Shown here: positions 7,721 through 16,523 of the stretch, one piece after another | How positions within the stretch are numbered: the stretch's first letter is position 1 | How the letters are laid out: every line of letters starts with the position of its first letter | NCBI GenBank assembly: GCA_964455375.1 | Contig: CAYVXE010000060.1 | Location: 1 to 25,972, forward strand | Reading direction: 5' to 3' | Source of the DNA: CAYVXE01 sp964455375 | Lineage (GTDB): Bacteria; Zhuqueibacterota; Zhuqueibacteria; Oceanimicrobiales; Oceanimicrobiaceae | DNA length: 25,972 bases | Program-made: the position numbers and the translations under genes | Notes under the pieces: model-generated | What the model saw: the letters and a program-made list of their open reading frames with translations, nothing else | The model's database searches: none | Told to the model about the DNA's origin: nothing

Positions 7721-9062
7721 TAGACTTACGGCTCATCTGAGTTGTATTGTTAAAAAAGAGAAATGGCAGCCGCCAGCTTAGTTGCGCCTCGCGAATGGTT
7801 CTGATAACCAACAGAATACCAGCACCTCCAACAAGGATATTCGGACTCCACATGGCCGCCATTGGGGATATGAACCGTCGGTCTGCAAGAATTTCTCCCT
7901 CAATTAAAAAGGCCCAGTATAGTAGGAAAAAACCTATGCTTAACCCTGCAGCAGCGGCCCAGCCCTTTTGCCTGGTTAATATTCCTAAGGGAGCGCCTAC
8001 GAGGATGAACACAATGCAAGCGACTGGAATGGAATATTTCTTATGAACTTCTACCAAAAAAATGTTAGCTGATTTGCGATAACTTTTGATCATATTTAAA
8101 TCTGTCTGCAACTGACGTTTGAACTGTTTATGCTCAAGAACCAACGACTTGATGGAATAGTTGATTTTCGGGTCCGGATGCAAATATTTTTGAATTTGTG
8201 TTTTTACCTTCTTGCTGATTTTCATTTTTCTTTCATCGATTCGGTGCCGGTTTAATTTGACATTTTTCATAAGTTCCGCAGCGCTCTTTTCACGGTCGCC
8301 CCGGTAACCGGAATTTCTTCTGGTTAGCAACATGTCGGTAATAGAAATTTTAATAACATGTTTCGGGAATTCCAGACGTTTGAATGTTTCCGGCTTTTGG
8401 ATGTCGATTTCGTGGAGTTCACCATTATGCAGGGTGAATTCCACAAACCCTGATCGTTGGTTTATTCTGAGTTCAGCATATTCAGCGGTTATGGTTTTAA
8501 TCTTGTTATTATCTGTCTGTTCGTCTATAATGACATTTCTCAGATGTGAAACAGAATCTTTTTCCGTAATTTTTTGAACAAGGATATTATAGCCGGGAAT
8601 TTCTGAGTAAATGACTCCAGGATTTAGATTAATCATCGGTTTTTTCCTGGCAATGTCCAGAGCCAAAAGGCGGGCATTATGATTGAAGTCCGGTAATATG
8701 TGGTTGTTAAACCAGATGAGTCCTACCGTTAAAAAGGAAGCAAAAAGTAAAACCACCGGAAGAATTTGGTAAAAACTGATTCCGCTTGCTTTGATAGCGG
8801 TAATTTCATTTTCTGCTGAGAGCCGGCCAAATGCCATAATGGTGGCAGTGAGTACAGCCATCGGGATCGATAGTGCAATCATCCAGGCCAGATTAAGAAA
8901 GAGAAATTCAATGATAATTTTCAGTGCAATACCTTTACTGAGGAATTTACTCAAATCCCTAAATAAAATATTCAGAATGAACATTGAATTGATCACAATA
9001 AGCGCAAAGAAAAATGGCCAGACGTGTTCTTTTATAACATATTTGGGTAGAGTGACCAGCAT
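7707..9062 (-). CDS. lptF: LPS export ABC transporter permease LptF-like
   Basis: The protein is paired with and paralogous to the downstream lptG. It has three N-terminal membrane segments (about 14-33, 50-75, 100-120) and the coupling motif AENEITAIKASGI. The periplasmic beta-jellyroll region follows, then three C-terminal segments starting at SIPVACIVFILVGAPLGI. At 451 residues it is longer than many homologues (about 360-400). The extra length is a charged, probably helical stretch at about residues 255-345 (EKSAAELMKN, RHRIDERKMKISKKVK) inserted before the fourth membrane segment. No ribosome-binding site is visible before the ATG. The first gene of the two-gene operon is this one. It is transcribed away from sprA, with 400 bp of shared upstream region. 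Which permease is F and which is G is assigned from order and N-terminal character. Confidence 0.9.
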   Translation of the reverse strand: MLVTLPKYVIKEHVWPFFFALIVINSMFILNILFRDLSKFLSKGIALKIIIEFLFLNLAWMIALSIPMAVLTATIMAFGRLSAENEITAIKASGISFYQILPVVLLFASFLTVGLIWFNNHILPDFNHNARLLALDIARKKPMINLNPGVIYSEIPGYNILVQKITEKDSVSHLRNVIIDEQTDNNKIKTITAEYAELRINQRSGFVEFTLHNGELHEIDIQKPETFKRLEFPKHVIKISITDMLLTRRNSGYRGDREKSAAELMKNVKLNRHRIDERKMKISKKVKTQIQKYLHPDPKINYSIKSLVLEHKQFKRQLQTDLNMIKSYRKSANIFLVEVHKKYSIPVACIVFILVGAPLGILTRQKGWAAAAGLSIGFFLLYWAFLIEGEILADRRFISPMAAMWSPNILVGGAGILLVIRTIREAQLSWRLPFLFFNNTTQMSRKSNENH

Positions 9063-9462
9063 TTTGACGTAAGTTAAGTAAAGTTATTTTTATAAGTAAC
9101 GAAATCTAATATAAGGTAGGAGTAAAATATTAGCAAGCGTATTTTCAGTCATTGGTTGGAAACCTTGAGAAAGCAGGAGCGTTACATACATTATTAATGT
9201 TCATGTCTATAGTAATTTTTTCTTGCTATTTTTATCCAGAATCAGTAATATAGTCATTAATATATTGTAAATGTATTTGTGTGTGATTTTATTTCATAAT
9301 AAATAAACCCTTCTTGTTAAGCGTAAACTGCACCTGAAAAATCCCGAGAGGCATTATCGAGCTATTGTTATCGGTTAAGTACTGAAAAATATAATAATCG
9401 TCATCTGCTGAAGACTTAGTCGATGTGAATTATTTACCAACGCTAAACAATGTTCTCGGGAT
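9063..9462. other. Divergent promoter region between lptF and sprA
   Basis: This 400-bp AT-rich region must hold the promoters for lptF (leftward) and sprA (rightward). No gene or RNA was recognised. AT-rich elements such as TTGTAA (9265) and CATAAT (9295) occur but with spacing (24 bp) too long for a normal sigma-70 promoter, so no promoter is called. Confidence 0.5.
9341..9462 (+). repeat. Nine-base inverted repeat whose right arm touches the sprA start codon
   Basis: ATCCCGAGA (9341-9349) is perfectly complementary in inverse order to TCTCGGGAT (9454-9462), and the right arm ends directly before the sprA ATG. In the mRNA it could form a long-range stem that hides the only G-rich stretch (CGGGA) able to serve as ribosome-binding site. 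The arms are 104 bases apart and a match of this length could be chance. Confidence 0.3.
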
Positions 9463-12400
9463 ATGATTTTTTTTCGGTTTTTAAGAAGTAAGGTACCGTT
9501 TGCCTTTTTCTTTTTTCTTTCTTCTTTTTTGTTTTTAAATGGTCGTTCCTTTGGCTTTCAACAACTATATGCTGCTGAAGATTTCGGCATAAAGCTTCCT
9601 GCTGAAAAGTCTATTTTACCTCAAAAAATACCGCCAATATTGAGTAGAGACGGTTACTATCCGTCGCCTTCAGGTTTCTACTCCAATATGCATTTAAATT
9701 TTGAATTTGCCTCCCTTGATTCACAAATTGTTATTCAGAGAACGATCTCAGGCAAGAATATTCAGCCGCCAATTTTGCTTTCTTTTACAGACTATGTGAA
9801 TATTTTGATTACTCAGGAGCAGGAAAGTACCTGGCGGGAGTACGTGGTGCGTGAAATTACGGATCAGGATATTGGCAAAAAAGGCAGAGGCGGCATTAAT
9901 CTCGATATTCCGGTTAAGATCAAAAGTAAAACCTTTCAAAAGATTTTTGGCAACGGCACCGTAGGTTTAACCGTTACAGGAGATATTCGCATACAAGCCG
10001 GTCTGCGGCGTGAAAATCGAAGCGAGGTAAGAACTGTCCTTGGCCAGGGTGCTACGACCAATTTTAAAATGCAGCAAACACAACGATTTTCAGTGACCGG
10101 AAAAATTGGTGACAAAGTAACCATAAATGTTGATCAGGATAGTGAGCGTGCATTTGAATTCGATAATAATGTTAAAATTGCTTATCAGGGATACGATGAT
10201 GAAATCATCCGCCGTATCGATGCCGGTAATATTTCCCTTTCGCTTCCCGGAACACGGTACGTGACATTCAGTGGTAAGAATACAGGTTTGTTTGGGATTA
10301 AAACTCAATTGGCACTGGGAAATTTAAATTTTACAACCATTGCCAGTCAGGAAAAAGGTGAGAGCCAAAAGTTAAGTCTTTCCGGTGGTGCCTCTGAAGG
10401 GAAAAAGATTGTAAAAGATTATCAGTATCTGGCGAATATGTACTTTTTCATGGACTTTAATTACCGTGAAGAGTACCGGCATTTTGATAAAAACGGAAAT
10501 CATCTGACCGATCTGAATACGAAAAAATACGGGGTTGTATTTCCCCTTAAGCGGGATTCTGTCGAAGTCTATAAGGCTGCTGCCGGTTATGATACCCAAT
10601 TCCCGAACAAAGTGATTCGCGGCTGGGCGACGCTTTCCGGTGCAGCCGGGGATACGCTTCTCGGCACAATTCCGGGTAGAACTGCACTAAACTTTTTTAT
10701 TCGTCTGGAAAGGAGCGAGTATTATGTGAATGACGATTTGGGTTACATTCGTATGAACTCGCCGCTTTCCGAGAATGAGATTCTCGCTGTGGCGTATGTG
10801 ACGGAGGATAATAAGCGGTTCGGGGATTTGCATTTTCAACAGGATGCAAACAACTCCAAAACCATCGTTTTAAAGTTATTAAAAGACCGCAGTCCCCAGC
10901 CGTCTCATGCTGTTTGGAACCTTGCATGGAAACATGTTTACTCCCTCGGTGCCCGCAACATTGAACCGGATGGATTTGATGTGAAAATTTTTTTCAATCC
11001 TTCCTCAGGACCGGATGAAGAAACCAGCAGTGATGGGAAAAAATGGGTAACGGTTTTTGGTTTGGATAATACCGGTCAGGATGCTAATACTCCGCCTGAC
11101 GGCGTCATTGATAATGATGAAGTCATTGTTAACCGTCGTGACGGTGAATTGCATTTCCGCGATTTACAGCCTTTTGACCCCATCGGATATTTTGTCGGCA
11201 ACGATTCAATTAACACGCTTCTCGGTGATAAACGAACGGCAGTCATTTATGATACGACGGTTCAAAGTGTCATCACTGCCCAAAGCAAATTTTATCTGGA
11301 AGTCAAAACCAAAAATCGCAGTACCGATTTCAGTCTTGGTTTCAATGTGATCGAAGGCTCTGAAGTGGTTACATTGGATGGGCAGGCGTTACAAAAAGGC
11401 AGAGATTATACCATAGATTATTTTTCCGGACAGTTAACTGTACTGAACCCGCGCGCGTCTGACCCGGCTGCAAGACTCGATGTTTCTTACGAAAGAAACC
11501 AGCTTTTTCAGCTTGAGAAAAAGACAATTTTAGGGATGAGGGCCGAGTATAATCTCGGCAGAGACTCTTTTATCGGCAGCACGTTGCTTTATTTGAATGA
11601 AAGTACTCTGGATCGCAAAGTGCGTGTTGGGCGCGGACCTATGCGGAATATTGTTTGGGATCTAAACAGCCGTTTTAGATTCAAGCCTAATTTTATTGGT
11701 AATGCGTTAGACTATTTACCGTTCATCCGGGCCAAAGGTGAAACAAACCTCAATTTTGAAGGCGAGATTGCGCAGGTCTTACCGACGCCCAATACATTAA
11801 ATAACCCCAAGACCGGCGACAGTAAAGGAGTCGCCTATATCGATGATTTCGAAGGGTCGAAAAAAACCGTAAATATGGGCGTGATTCGGAAAAACTGGAC
11901 GCGTGCTTCACAGCCCGCAGATGATAAGCATACGTTTCGGAATATGCTCAACAATTGGATTTGGTACAACCCCGTGACGCAAGTGTTCATAAAGGATATT
12001 TATCCGGAGCGGGAGGTAAATCCAAACGTGCCGAACCGTGTGGATGTGTTGGAGTTAGAGTTGTTAAAAGATACCGAAGAGACGACGCCTGATCCCCGGC
12101 GCTGGGGTGGTATTATGCGGGCGCTGTCACCGGGTTTTTTCGACCAGTCACAAACCAAGTTTATCGAGATTATGGTACGCGGTAACCGCGGCCGGCTGCA
12201 CATGGATCTGGGAACTATTTCCGAAGACGTCATTCCGAATAAATCATTTGATACGGAAGATGTTAAAACACTTGCCGGTAGAAACGGTATTTTGGACGCC
12301 GGTGAAGACGTGGGGATCGACGGCGTTCCATTGCCGGATCCGCCAACGTTCAACTTTCCGAGATCAAACTTTGTCGGTCAGTCAAAAGACCAGGTGCCGT

Positions 12401-15400
12401 ATGATTTCTGGGATGTCAATAAAAACGGGGTGAAAGATGAGGATGAACCGTGGAGTTACGATGATTGGTTTTACCCGGAGCTGTCCAATCAATATATAAC
12501 GGAAGGCACCGGCTCCATCGATGGGAGTGAGAAAAGTGCGAACGACCAGGGTGGGCGGCTTCCGGATACAGAGGATATCAATGGAAATGGGACTGTTGAT
12601 TTTAATAACAGTTATTTTTCGTTTTCGGTTTCCCTGGATAAGGCCTCCAAAGATACGTCGCGAATTGTGGGTGGTAACCCGAATAAGGGCTGGTTTCTTT
12701 ATCGAATTCCGTTTAACCCTGAGGAGGCAGACACCGTCATTGGCAATCCAACAGTCACGCAAATCGAGTATGTGCGTCTCTGGTTTGATGAACTTGATGA
12801 TGATATGGACAATTCCACCTTCGTTGATGTTGCGGAAATCAATCTTGTGGGCAGCGAGTGGAAAGAATTGGGCACCACAATGAATGAGTATGACTTAAAT
12901 TCCGGGCTGAAAATTCGAACGGATACAACAGTTGCGGTTACGCAGATAAATACCCATGAAAGTCCCCAATATGCTGCAACCTTAGCTGCAATCGGCGTTG
13001 AAGGTGAGGAAGACAGAATAACCCGTGTGCGTGCCCGTGAGCAGTCGCTGGTTTTACAAGCGGACAATTTACTGGGCGGTGAAGCCGGAGTAGCGCAAAA
13101 GAGCCTGTTTCAGGGTGAAAATTACATCCATTATGATCGGATAAAAATGTTTGTGTATGGTATCGATGATGCGTCCACCCATATCCCGGCCGATACATCC
13201 GGAGGCGAAAGTTACATTGAATATTTTGTCCGGTTTGGGGCGGATATCAACAATTACTATGAATACCGCTCGAAAGTTTATCAGGGATGGAGTCCTGAAA
13301 CAAACAGCATGGATGTGAGTATTCAAGATTTTACGAACCTCATTAACCGCGATACTCAGAATAAAAATCCGCTGCCCTTTATAGAAAAGAAACTGACGCC
13401 GGATGGGTCCAAAGTTATCCGCAAAATCGGCAATCCGTCTTTCACAAATATCAAAGTTTTATTTCTGGGAATAAAAAATATGCATCCGGACGGCCTGCCT
13501 TTTACCGGCGATTTATGGTTCAACGAATTGCGATTGTCTAATATTCAGCAGGATAGGGGCGTCGCCATGCGGGTTCGAACCGAACTCAAAATTGCTGACT
13601 TTATGTCTGTAAACGGTGAAGTTGAGCGTAAGGATGCGGATTTCCATAATGTGGCAACGCGTTTCGGAACCGGTAACAATCGCGTAAGCGGCAATTTTAA
13701 CGCCAGTGTCAGTCTGGACAAATTTTTGCCGCAGTCATGGGGGTTAGCAATGCCACTGAGCCTGAATTATCGTAAGAGTAATAGCGAACCGAAGTATTTT
13801 CCAGGTCAGGACAGGTTGGTCACAGGAAAACTGCCGGAAGAAGATCTGGTAAAGGTTCGCAGTAAAAGCAGGCAAACAGGATTTAATATTGCATTTCGTC
13901 GACGGGCAAAGTCGAAAAACTTTTTTCTGAAAAATAGCCTGGATGGGATGAGTTTCAGTCTTGGACGCTCGGAGAGTAATACTGAGAATCCCACCACTAA
14001 TTTTTCAAAAAATATTGGTTGGAACGGTAATTTTGACTATCGTATCAATTTCGGCCGGAACAACCATATTGCTTTATTTTCATGGGTACCCAATTTGCCT
14101 CTACTCAATAAAGTTAGAGAAACGAAATTTTATTACACACCGCAAAATATTGCCTTTAAAGTAAGCGGTGTGAAACGGGATCAGATATCACAAACCCGTA
14201 TCCAAAAGTCAAACAACATTTCTCCGGATTCTACAGAGGTTTTTAATATTGACCGAAGCGTTCGAACGAGTATGAAAGTGTTTGAAAGTTTAACCCTCGA
14301 TTTGACGCGGTCACATAAGGCTGATTTCCGGGGCTCCGGCGTCAGTGATTTTCTGAAATTCAAATTCAATGATATTAACATTACACAAAATTTCTCAGCG
14401 CGGTACACACCGAGAGTCTTTAGCTGGTTGACGAACAATTTTAGCTACTCCACTAATTTTACGTTCAACAATAACGTACAGAAGAGCACGCTCGGCAGAA
14501 GCGCGAGAAGTAACCGCAGTATCAATGCCGATATTAATTTTCAATGGAAACAATTGGTAAAAACCATTTTTGGTAATAAAACAAAACGGGCAACTCGCGG
14601 AGGTCGTCGTGGACGCAGAGGAAGGTCTGGCAGCGGCAGGGATAATAACGGCGGTGAGCAAAACCAGTTTCTGTTATTTCAACAAAAGAAAGATGATGGC
14701 GGGAGCTCTTTTAATCCTCTAAGAATGGTCGGTGGTTTCTTTTCTAACTTTAAAGATATTGCATTTAACTATTCAGAGCAGCGAAATATTTCCCAGCAGG
14801 GTTTAGCTGCGGGAATGCCGTCCTACAAATTTCAATTCGGCCTGGCCGATACGACCGGCATCGCCTCAGATTCAACATTGAGTACTATTCCGGTGACACT
14901 TTCTAATTCAAAATCATACTCCGTCAGTTCTGGTATCGCGTTTGGTCGGGCGGTAGATGTCGGTCTGCGGTTTCAGCACCGAAATCAGATCAACGTGTCC
15001 AATCAAATTACCGGAAGTTCGTCCAATAGTTGGTTGCTGCTTGGAAATTATGATCTGCCTTTTCCGGATTGGACTGTACGGATTTCCGGGTTGCAGAAGC
15101 TACCGTTTTTTAATAAAATATTCAAAACAGTTACATTCTCACATGGATTTTCAGGACAGCGGAATATTACGACGAATGGTGTAACAAAAGCGAAAACCAA
15201 TGAAAGTTTCACAACCAATTTCCGGCCTTTGGGTAAACTTGACCTGAACTTCAAAAATGGATTTTCCGGGAATATACAGCTTAATCATTCCAGGTCGCTC
15301 AACAAAAACCTGGCTTCTTCCAGCGGCGCCCGTAGAACGACGAATCAGGATGTCTCCATTACAGCTAATTATTCAAAACGTTCCGGATTCCGCTTACCGT

Positions 15401-15690
15401 TCTGGCCTTTTAATAAAGCTGCATTAAAAAATTCTATCGATTTTTCATTTTCTTTTACTGCCAGCACAGTCGTCACGGAATTAGCCACCGGGGACGTGGA
15501 AAATCAGACATTTGAAGAACAGGATAAAACTCAGCGCTGGTCGGTTTCTCCCCGTCTGACGTATTCCTTCAGCAACCGGGTGCGGGGCAGTGCTTTCGTG
15601 GAAGTAGGAAAGACCGTCAGTAAACGGGTGGGAAAAACCTCTGTTCAGGAATTTGGCGTCGATATCAATATTGCTATTCGCGGCAATTAA
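9463..15690 (+). CDS. sprA: SprA-like type IX secretion outer-membrane translocon
   Basis: SprA is the very large beta-barrel through which type IX secretion cargo crosses the outer membrane. This 2075-residue protein begins with a basic, very Phe-rich signal sequence (residues 1 to about 31). From about residue 195 it carries the SprA N-terminal signature: KIGDKVTINVDQDSERAFEF, YQGYDDEIIRRIDAGNISLS, GLFGIKTQLALG and TIASQEKGESQ follow in the family's order. Residues around 815-1001 are Asp/Asn-rich and include the EF-hand-like loop DVNKNGVKDEDE (984-995). A second loop, DINGNGTVD, begins at 1038. The C-terminal half is a long series of amphipathic strands ending in VQEFGVDINIAIRGN. An Arg/Gly-rich stretch occurs at 1707-1731. 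Bacteroidota SprA proteins are usually about 2300-2500 residues, so this is somewhat shorter. The neighbours are lptF upstream (divergent) and, 32 bp downstream, a lipoprotein copying residues 815-1001. Confidence 0.9.
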   Translation: MIFFRFLRSKVPFAFFFFLSSFLFLNGRSFGFQQLYAAEDFGIKLPAEKSILPQKIPPILSRDGYYPSPSGFYSNMHLNFEFASLDSQIVIQRTISGKNIQPPILLSFTDYVNILITQEQESTWREYVVREITDQDIGKKGRGGINLDIPVKIKSKTFQKIFGNGTVGLTVTGDIRIQAGLRRENRSEVRTVLGQGATTNFKMQQTQRFSVTGKIGDKVTINVDQDSERAFEFDNNVKIAYQGYDDEIIRRIDAGNISLSLPGTRYVTFSGKNTGLFGIKTQLALGNLNFTTIASQEKGESQKLSLSGGASEGKKIVKDYQYLANMYFFMDFNYREEYRHFDKNGNHLTDLNTKKYGVVFPLKRDSVEVYKAAAGYDTQFPNKVIRGWATLSGAAGDTLLGTIPGRTALNFFIRLERSEYYVNDDLGYIRMNSPLSENEILAVAYVTEDNKRFGDLHFQQDANNSKTIVLKLLKDRSPQPSHAVWNLAWKHVYSLGARNIEPDGFDVKIFFNPSSGPDEETSSDGKKWVTVFGLDNTGQDANTPPDGVIDNDEVIVNRRDGELHFRDLQPFDPIGYFVGNDSINTLLGDKRTAVIYDTTVQSVITAQSKFYLEVKTKNRSTDFSLGFNVIEGSEVVTLDGQALQKGRDYTIDYFSGQLTVLNPRASDPAARLDVSYERNQLFQLEKKTILGMRAEYNLGRDSFIGSTLLYLNESTLDRKVRVGRGPMRNIVWDLNSRFRFKPNFIGNALDYLPFIRAKGETNLNFEGEIAQVLPTPNTLNNPKTGDSKGVAYIDDFEGSKKTVNMGVIRKNWTRASQPADDKHTFRNMLNNWIWYNPVTQVFIKDIYPEREVNPNVPNRVDVLELELLKDTEETTPDPRRWGGIMRALSPGFFDQSQTKFIEIMVRGNRGRLHMDLGTISEDVIPNKSFDTEDVKTLAGRNGILDAGEDVGIDGVPLPDPPTFNFPRSNFVGQSKDQVPYDFWDVNKNGVKDEDEPWSYDDWFYPELSNQYITEGTGSIDGSEKSANDQGGRLPDTEDINGNGTVDFNNSYFSFSVSLDKASKDTSRIVGGNPNKGWFLYRIPFNPEEADTVIGNPTVTQIEYVRLWFDELDDDMDNSTFVDVAEINLVGSEWKELGTTMNEYDLNSGLKIRTDTTVAVTQINTHESPQYAATLAAIGVEGEEDRITRVRAREQSLVLQADNLLGGEAGVAQKSLFQGENYIHYDRIKMFVYGIDDASTHIPADTSGGESYIEYFVRFGADINNYYEYRSKVYQGWSPETNSMDVSIQDFTNLINRDTQNKNPLPFIEKKLTPDGSKVIRKIGNPSFTNIKVLFLGIKNMHPDGLPFTGDLWFNELRLSNIQQDRGVAMRVRTELKIADFMSVNGEVERKDADFHNVATRFGTGNNRVSGNFNASVSLDKFLPQSWGLAMPLSLNYRKSNSEPKYFPGQDRLVTGKLPEEDLVKVRSKSRQTGFNIAFRRRAKSKNFFLKNSLDGMSFSLGRSESNTENPTTNFSKNIGWNGNFDYRINFGRNNHIALFSWVPNLPLLNKVRETKFYYTPQNIAFKVSGVKRDQISQTRIQKSNNISPDSTEVFNIDRSVRTSMKVFESLTLDLTRSHKADFRGSGVSDFLKFKFNDINITQNFSARYTPRVFSWLTNNFSYSTNFTFNNNVQKSTLGRSARSNRSINADINFQWKQLVKTIFGNKTKRATRGGRRGRRGRSGSGRDNNGGEQNQFLLFQQKKDDGGSSFNPLRMVGGFFSNFKDIAFNYSEQRNISQQGLAAGMPSYKFQFGLADTTGIASDSTLSTIPVTLSNSKSYSVSSGIAFGRAVDVGLRFQHRNQINVSNQITGSSSNSWLLLGNYDLPFPDWTVRISGLQKLPFFNKIFKTVTFSHGFSGQRNITTNGVTKAKTNESFTTNFRPLGKLDLNFKNGFSGNIQLNHSRSLNKNLASSSGARRTTNQDVSITANYSKRSGFRLPFWPFNKAALKNSIDFSFSFTASTVVTELATGDVENQTFEEQDKTQRWSVSPRLTYSFSNRVRGSAFVEVGKTVSKRVGKTSVQEFGVDINIAIRGN

Positions 15691-15722
15691 GTAACCCTTT
15701 CATATATTGAGGAGGACAGATC

Positions 15723-16422
15723 ATGAAACCCTCAAAGTATTTTTCATCTGTTGTTTTCGCATGGCTAATTTTTTTGATGTCCTGTTCCGGAGATAAGACC
15801 TTGTCGCCGGTGGACTTCATCCCGTTTGGCAGCAGCCTGAGCGTCAATCGATTAGCCTGGTCACCGGCTTCACAACCCGCAGATAATGTTCATACGTTTA
15901 AAAACAGGATGGACAATTTTGTTTGGTTCAATCCGGTTCAGCAAGTCCCAGTTACAGATATTCATCCTGAACGTGTCCTCTCAGCGAATGAGCCAAACCG
16001 CACAAATGTGTTGAGGTTTAGGGTTATGCCCGATTCCGCGCAGCCGGACAAAAATATCTGGGCGGGTGTCATGCAAAAGGTGCCTGATGATTCTGTGGAT
16101 CAATCGTCTGCCGCGGCGCTTGATATAATGGTCAAAGGCGATCGCGGGCGTTTGCATATCGACCTGGGGGTTGTTTCAGAAGATGTCATCCCCAACGGTC
16201 AACTGGATTCCGAAGATAAATTGGTGAACGGCTTCAGAGACGGCATCGTGGACGCGGGTGAAGATACAGGACTGGACGGTATCTTCAAGCCTGACCCTCC
16301 GCAATTTAACTTTTCCCGTTCTAAATTTGTGGGGCAATCCATAAATGAGATTCCGTACGATTTCTGGGATGTGAATCAAAACGGCCTGAAAGATGCTGAT
16401 GAACCGTGGAGTTATGATGACT
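15723..16422 (+). CDS. Lipoprotein carrying a copy of an internal SprA domain (3' end lost in gap)
   Basis: Residues 1-21 are a lipoprotein signal: basic start, hydrophobic core, lipobox LMSC with Cys21. A strong GAGGAGG ribosome-binding site precedes the ATG. From residue 48 (PASQPADNVHTFKN) to the gap at residue 233 (DEPWSYDD), the protein aligns with SprA residues 815-1001 encoded just upstream. By hand count about 100 of 187 positions are identical, including blocks GDRGRLHIDLG, SEDVIPN, KFVGQS and IPYDFWDVNQNG. The EF-hand-like loop DVNQNGLKDADE is conserved. The gene lies 32 bp after sprA on the same strand and is probably co-expressed. The likely site is the periplasmic face of an envelope membrane, where it could bind the translocon or its partners in place of SprA's own segment; that role is inference. 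The length beyond 233 residues is unknown. The frame running on into the next gene across the Ns is accidental. Confidence 0.8.
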
Positions 16423-16522
16423 NNNNNNNNNNNNNNNNNNNNNNNNNNNNNNNNNNNNNNNNNNNNNNNNNNNNNNNNNNNNNNNNNNNNNNNNNNNNNN
16501 NNNNNNNNNNNNNNNNNNNNNN
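16423..16522. other. Assembly gap (100 N), true missing sequence
   Basis: A run of exactly 100 N, the usual placeholder for a gap of unknown size. The flanks share no overlap. The left side is in the middle of the SprA-like lipoprotein and the right side is inside the signal peptide of the next gene, so real sequence is missing and other genes could lie here. Confidence 0.95.
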
Positions 16523-16523
16523 G

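Noticed and set aside
9265..9300. Sigma-70 promoter TTGTAA ... CATAAT before sprA
   Set aside because: The spacer is 24 bp against the usual 16-18, and the region is AT-rich enough for chance matches.
12000..13326. Several 85-126-residue minus-strand frames inside sprA
   Set aside because: They are shadows of the sprA coding frame, rich in Ser/Pro/Arg with no domain or start signals.
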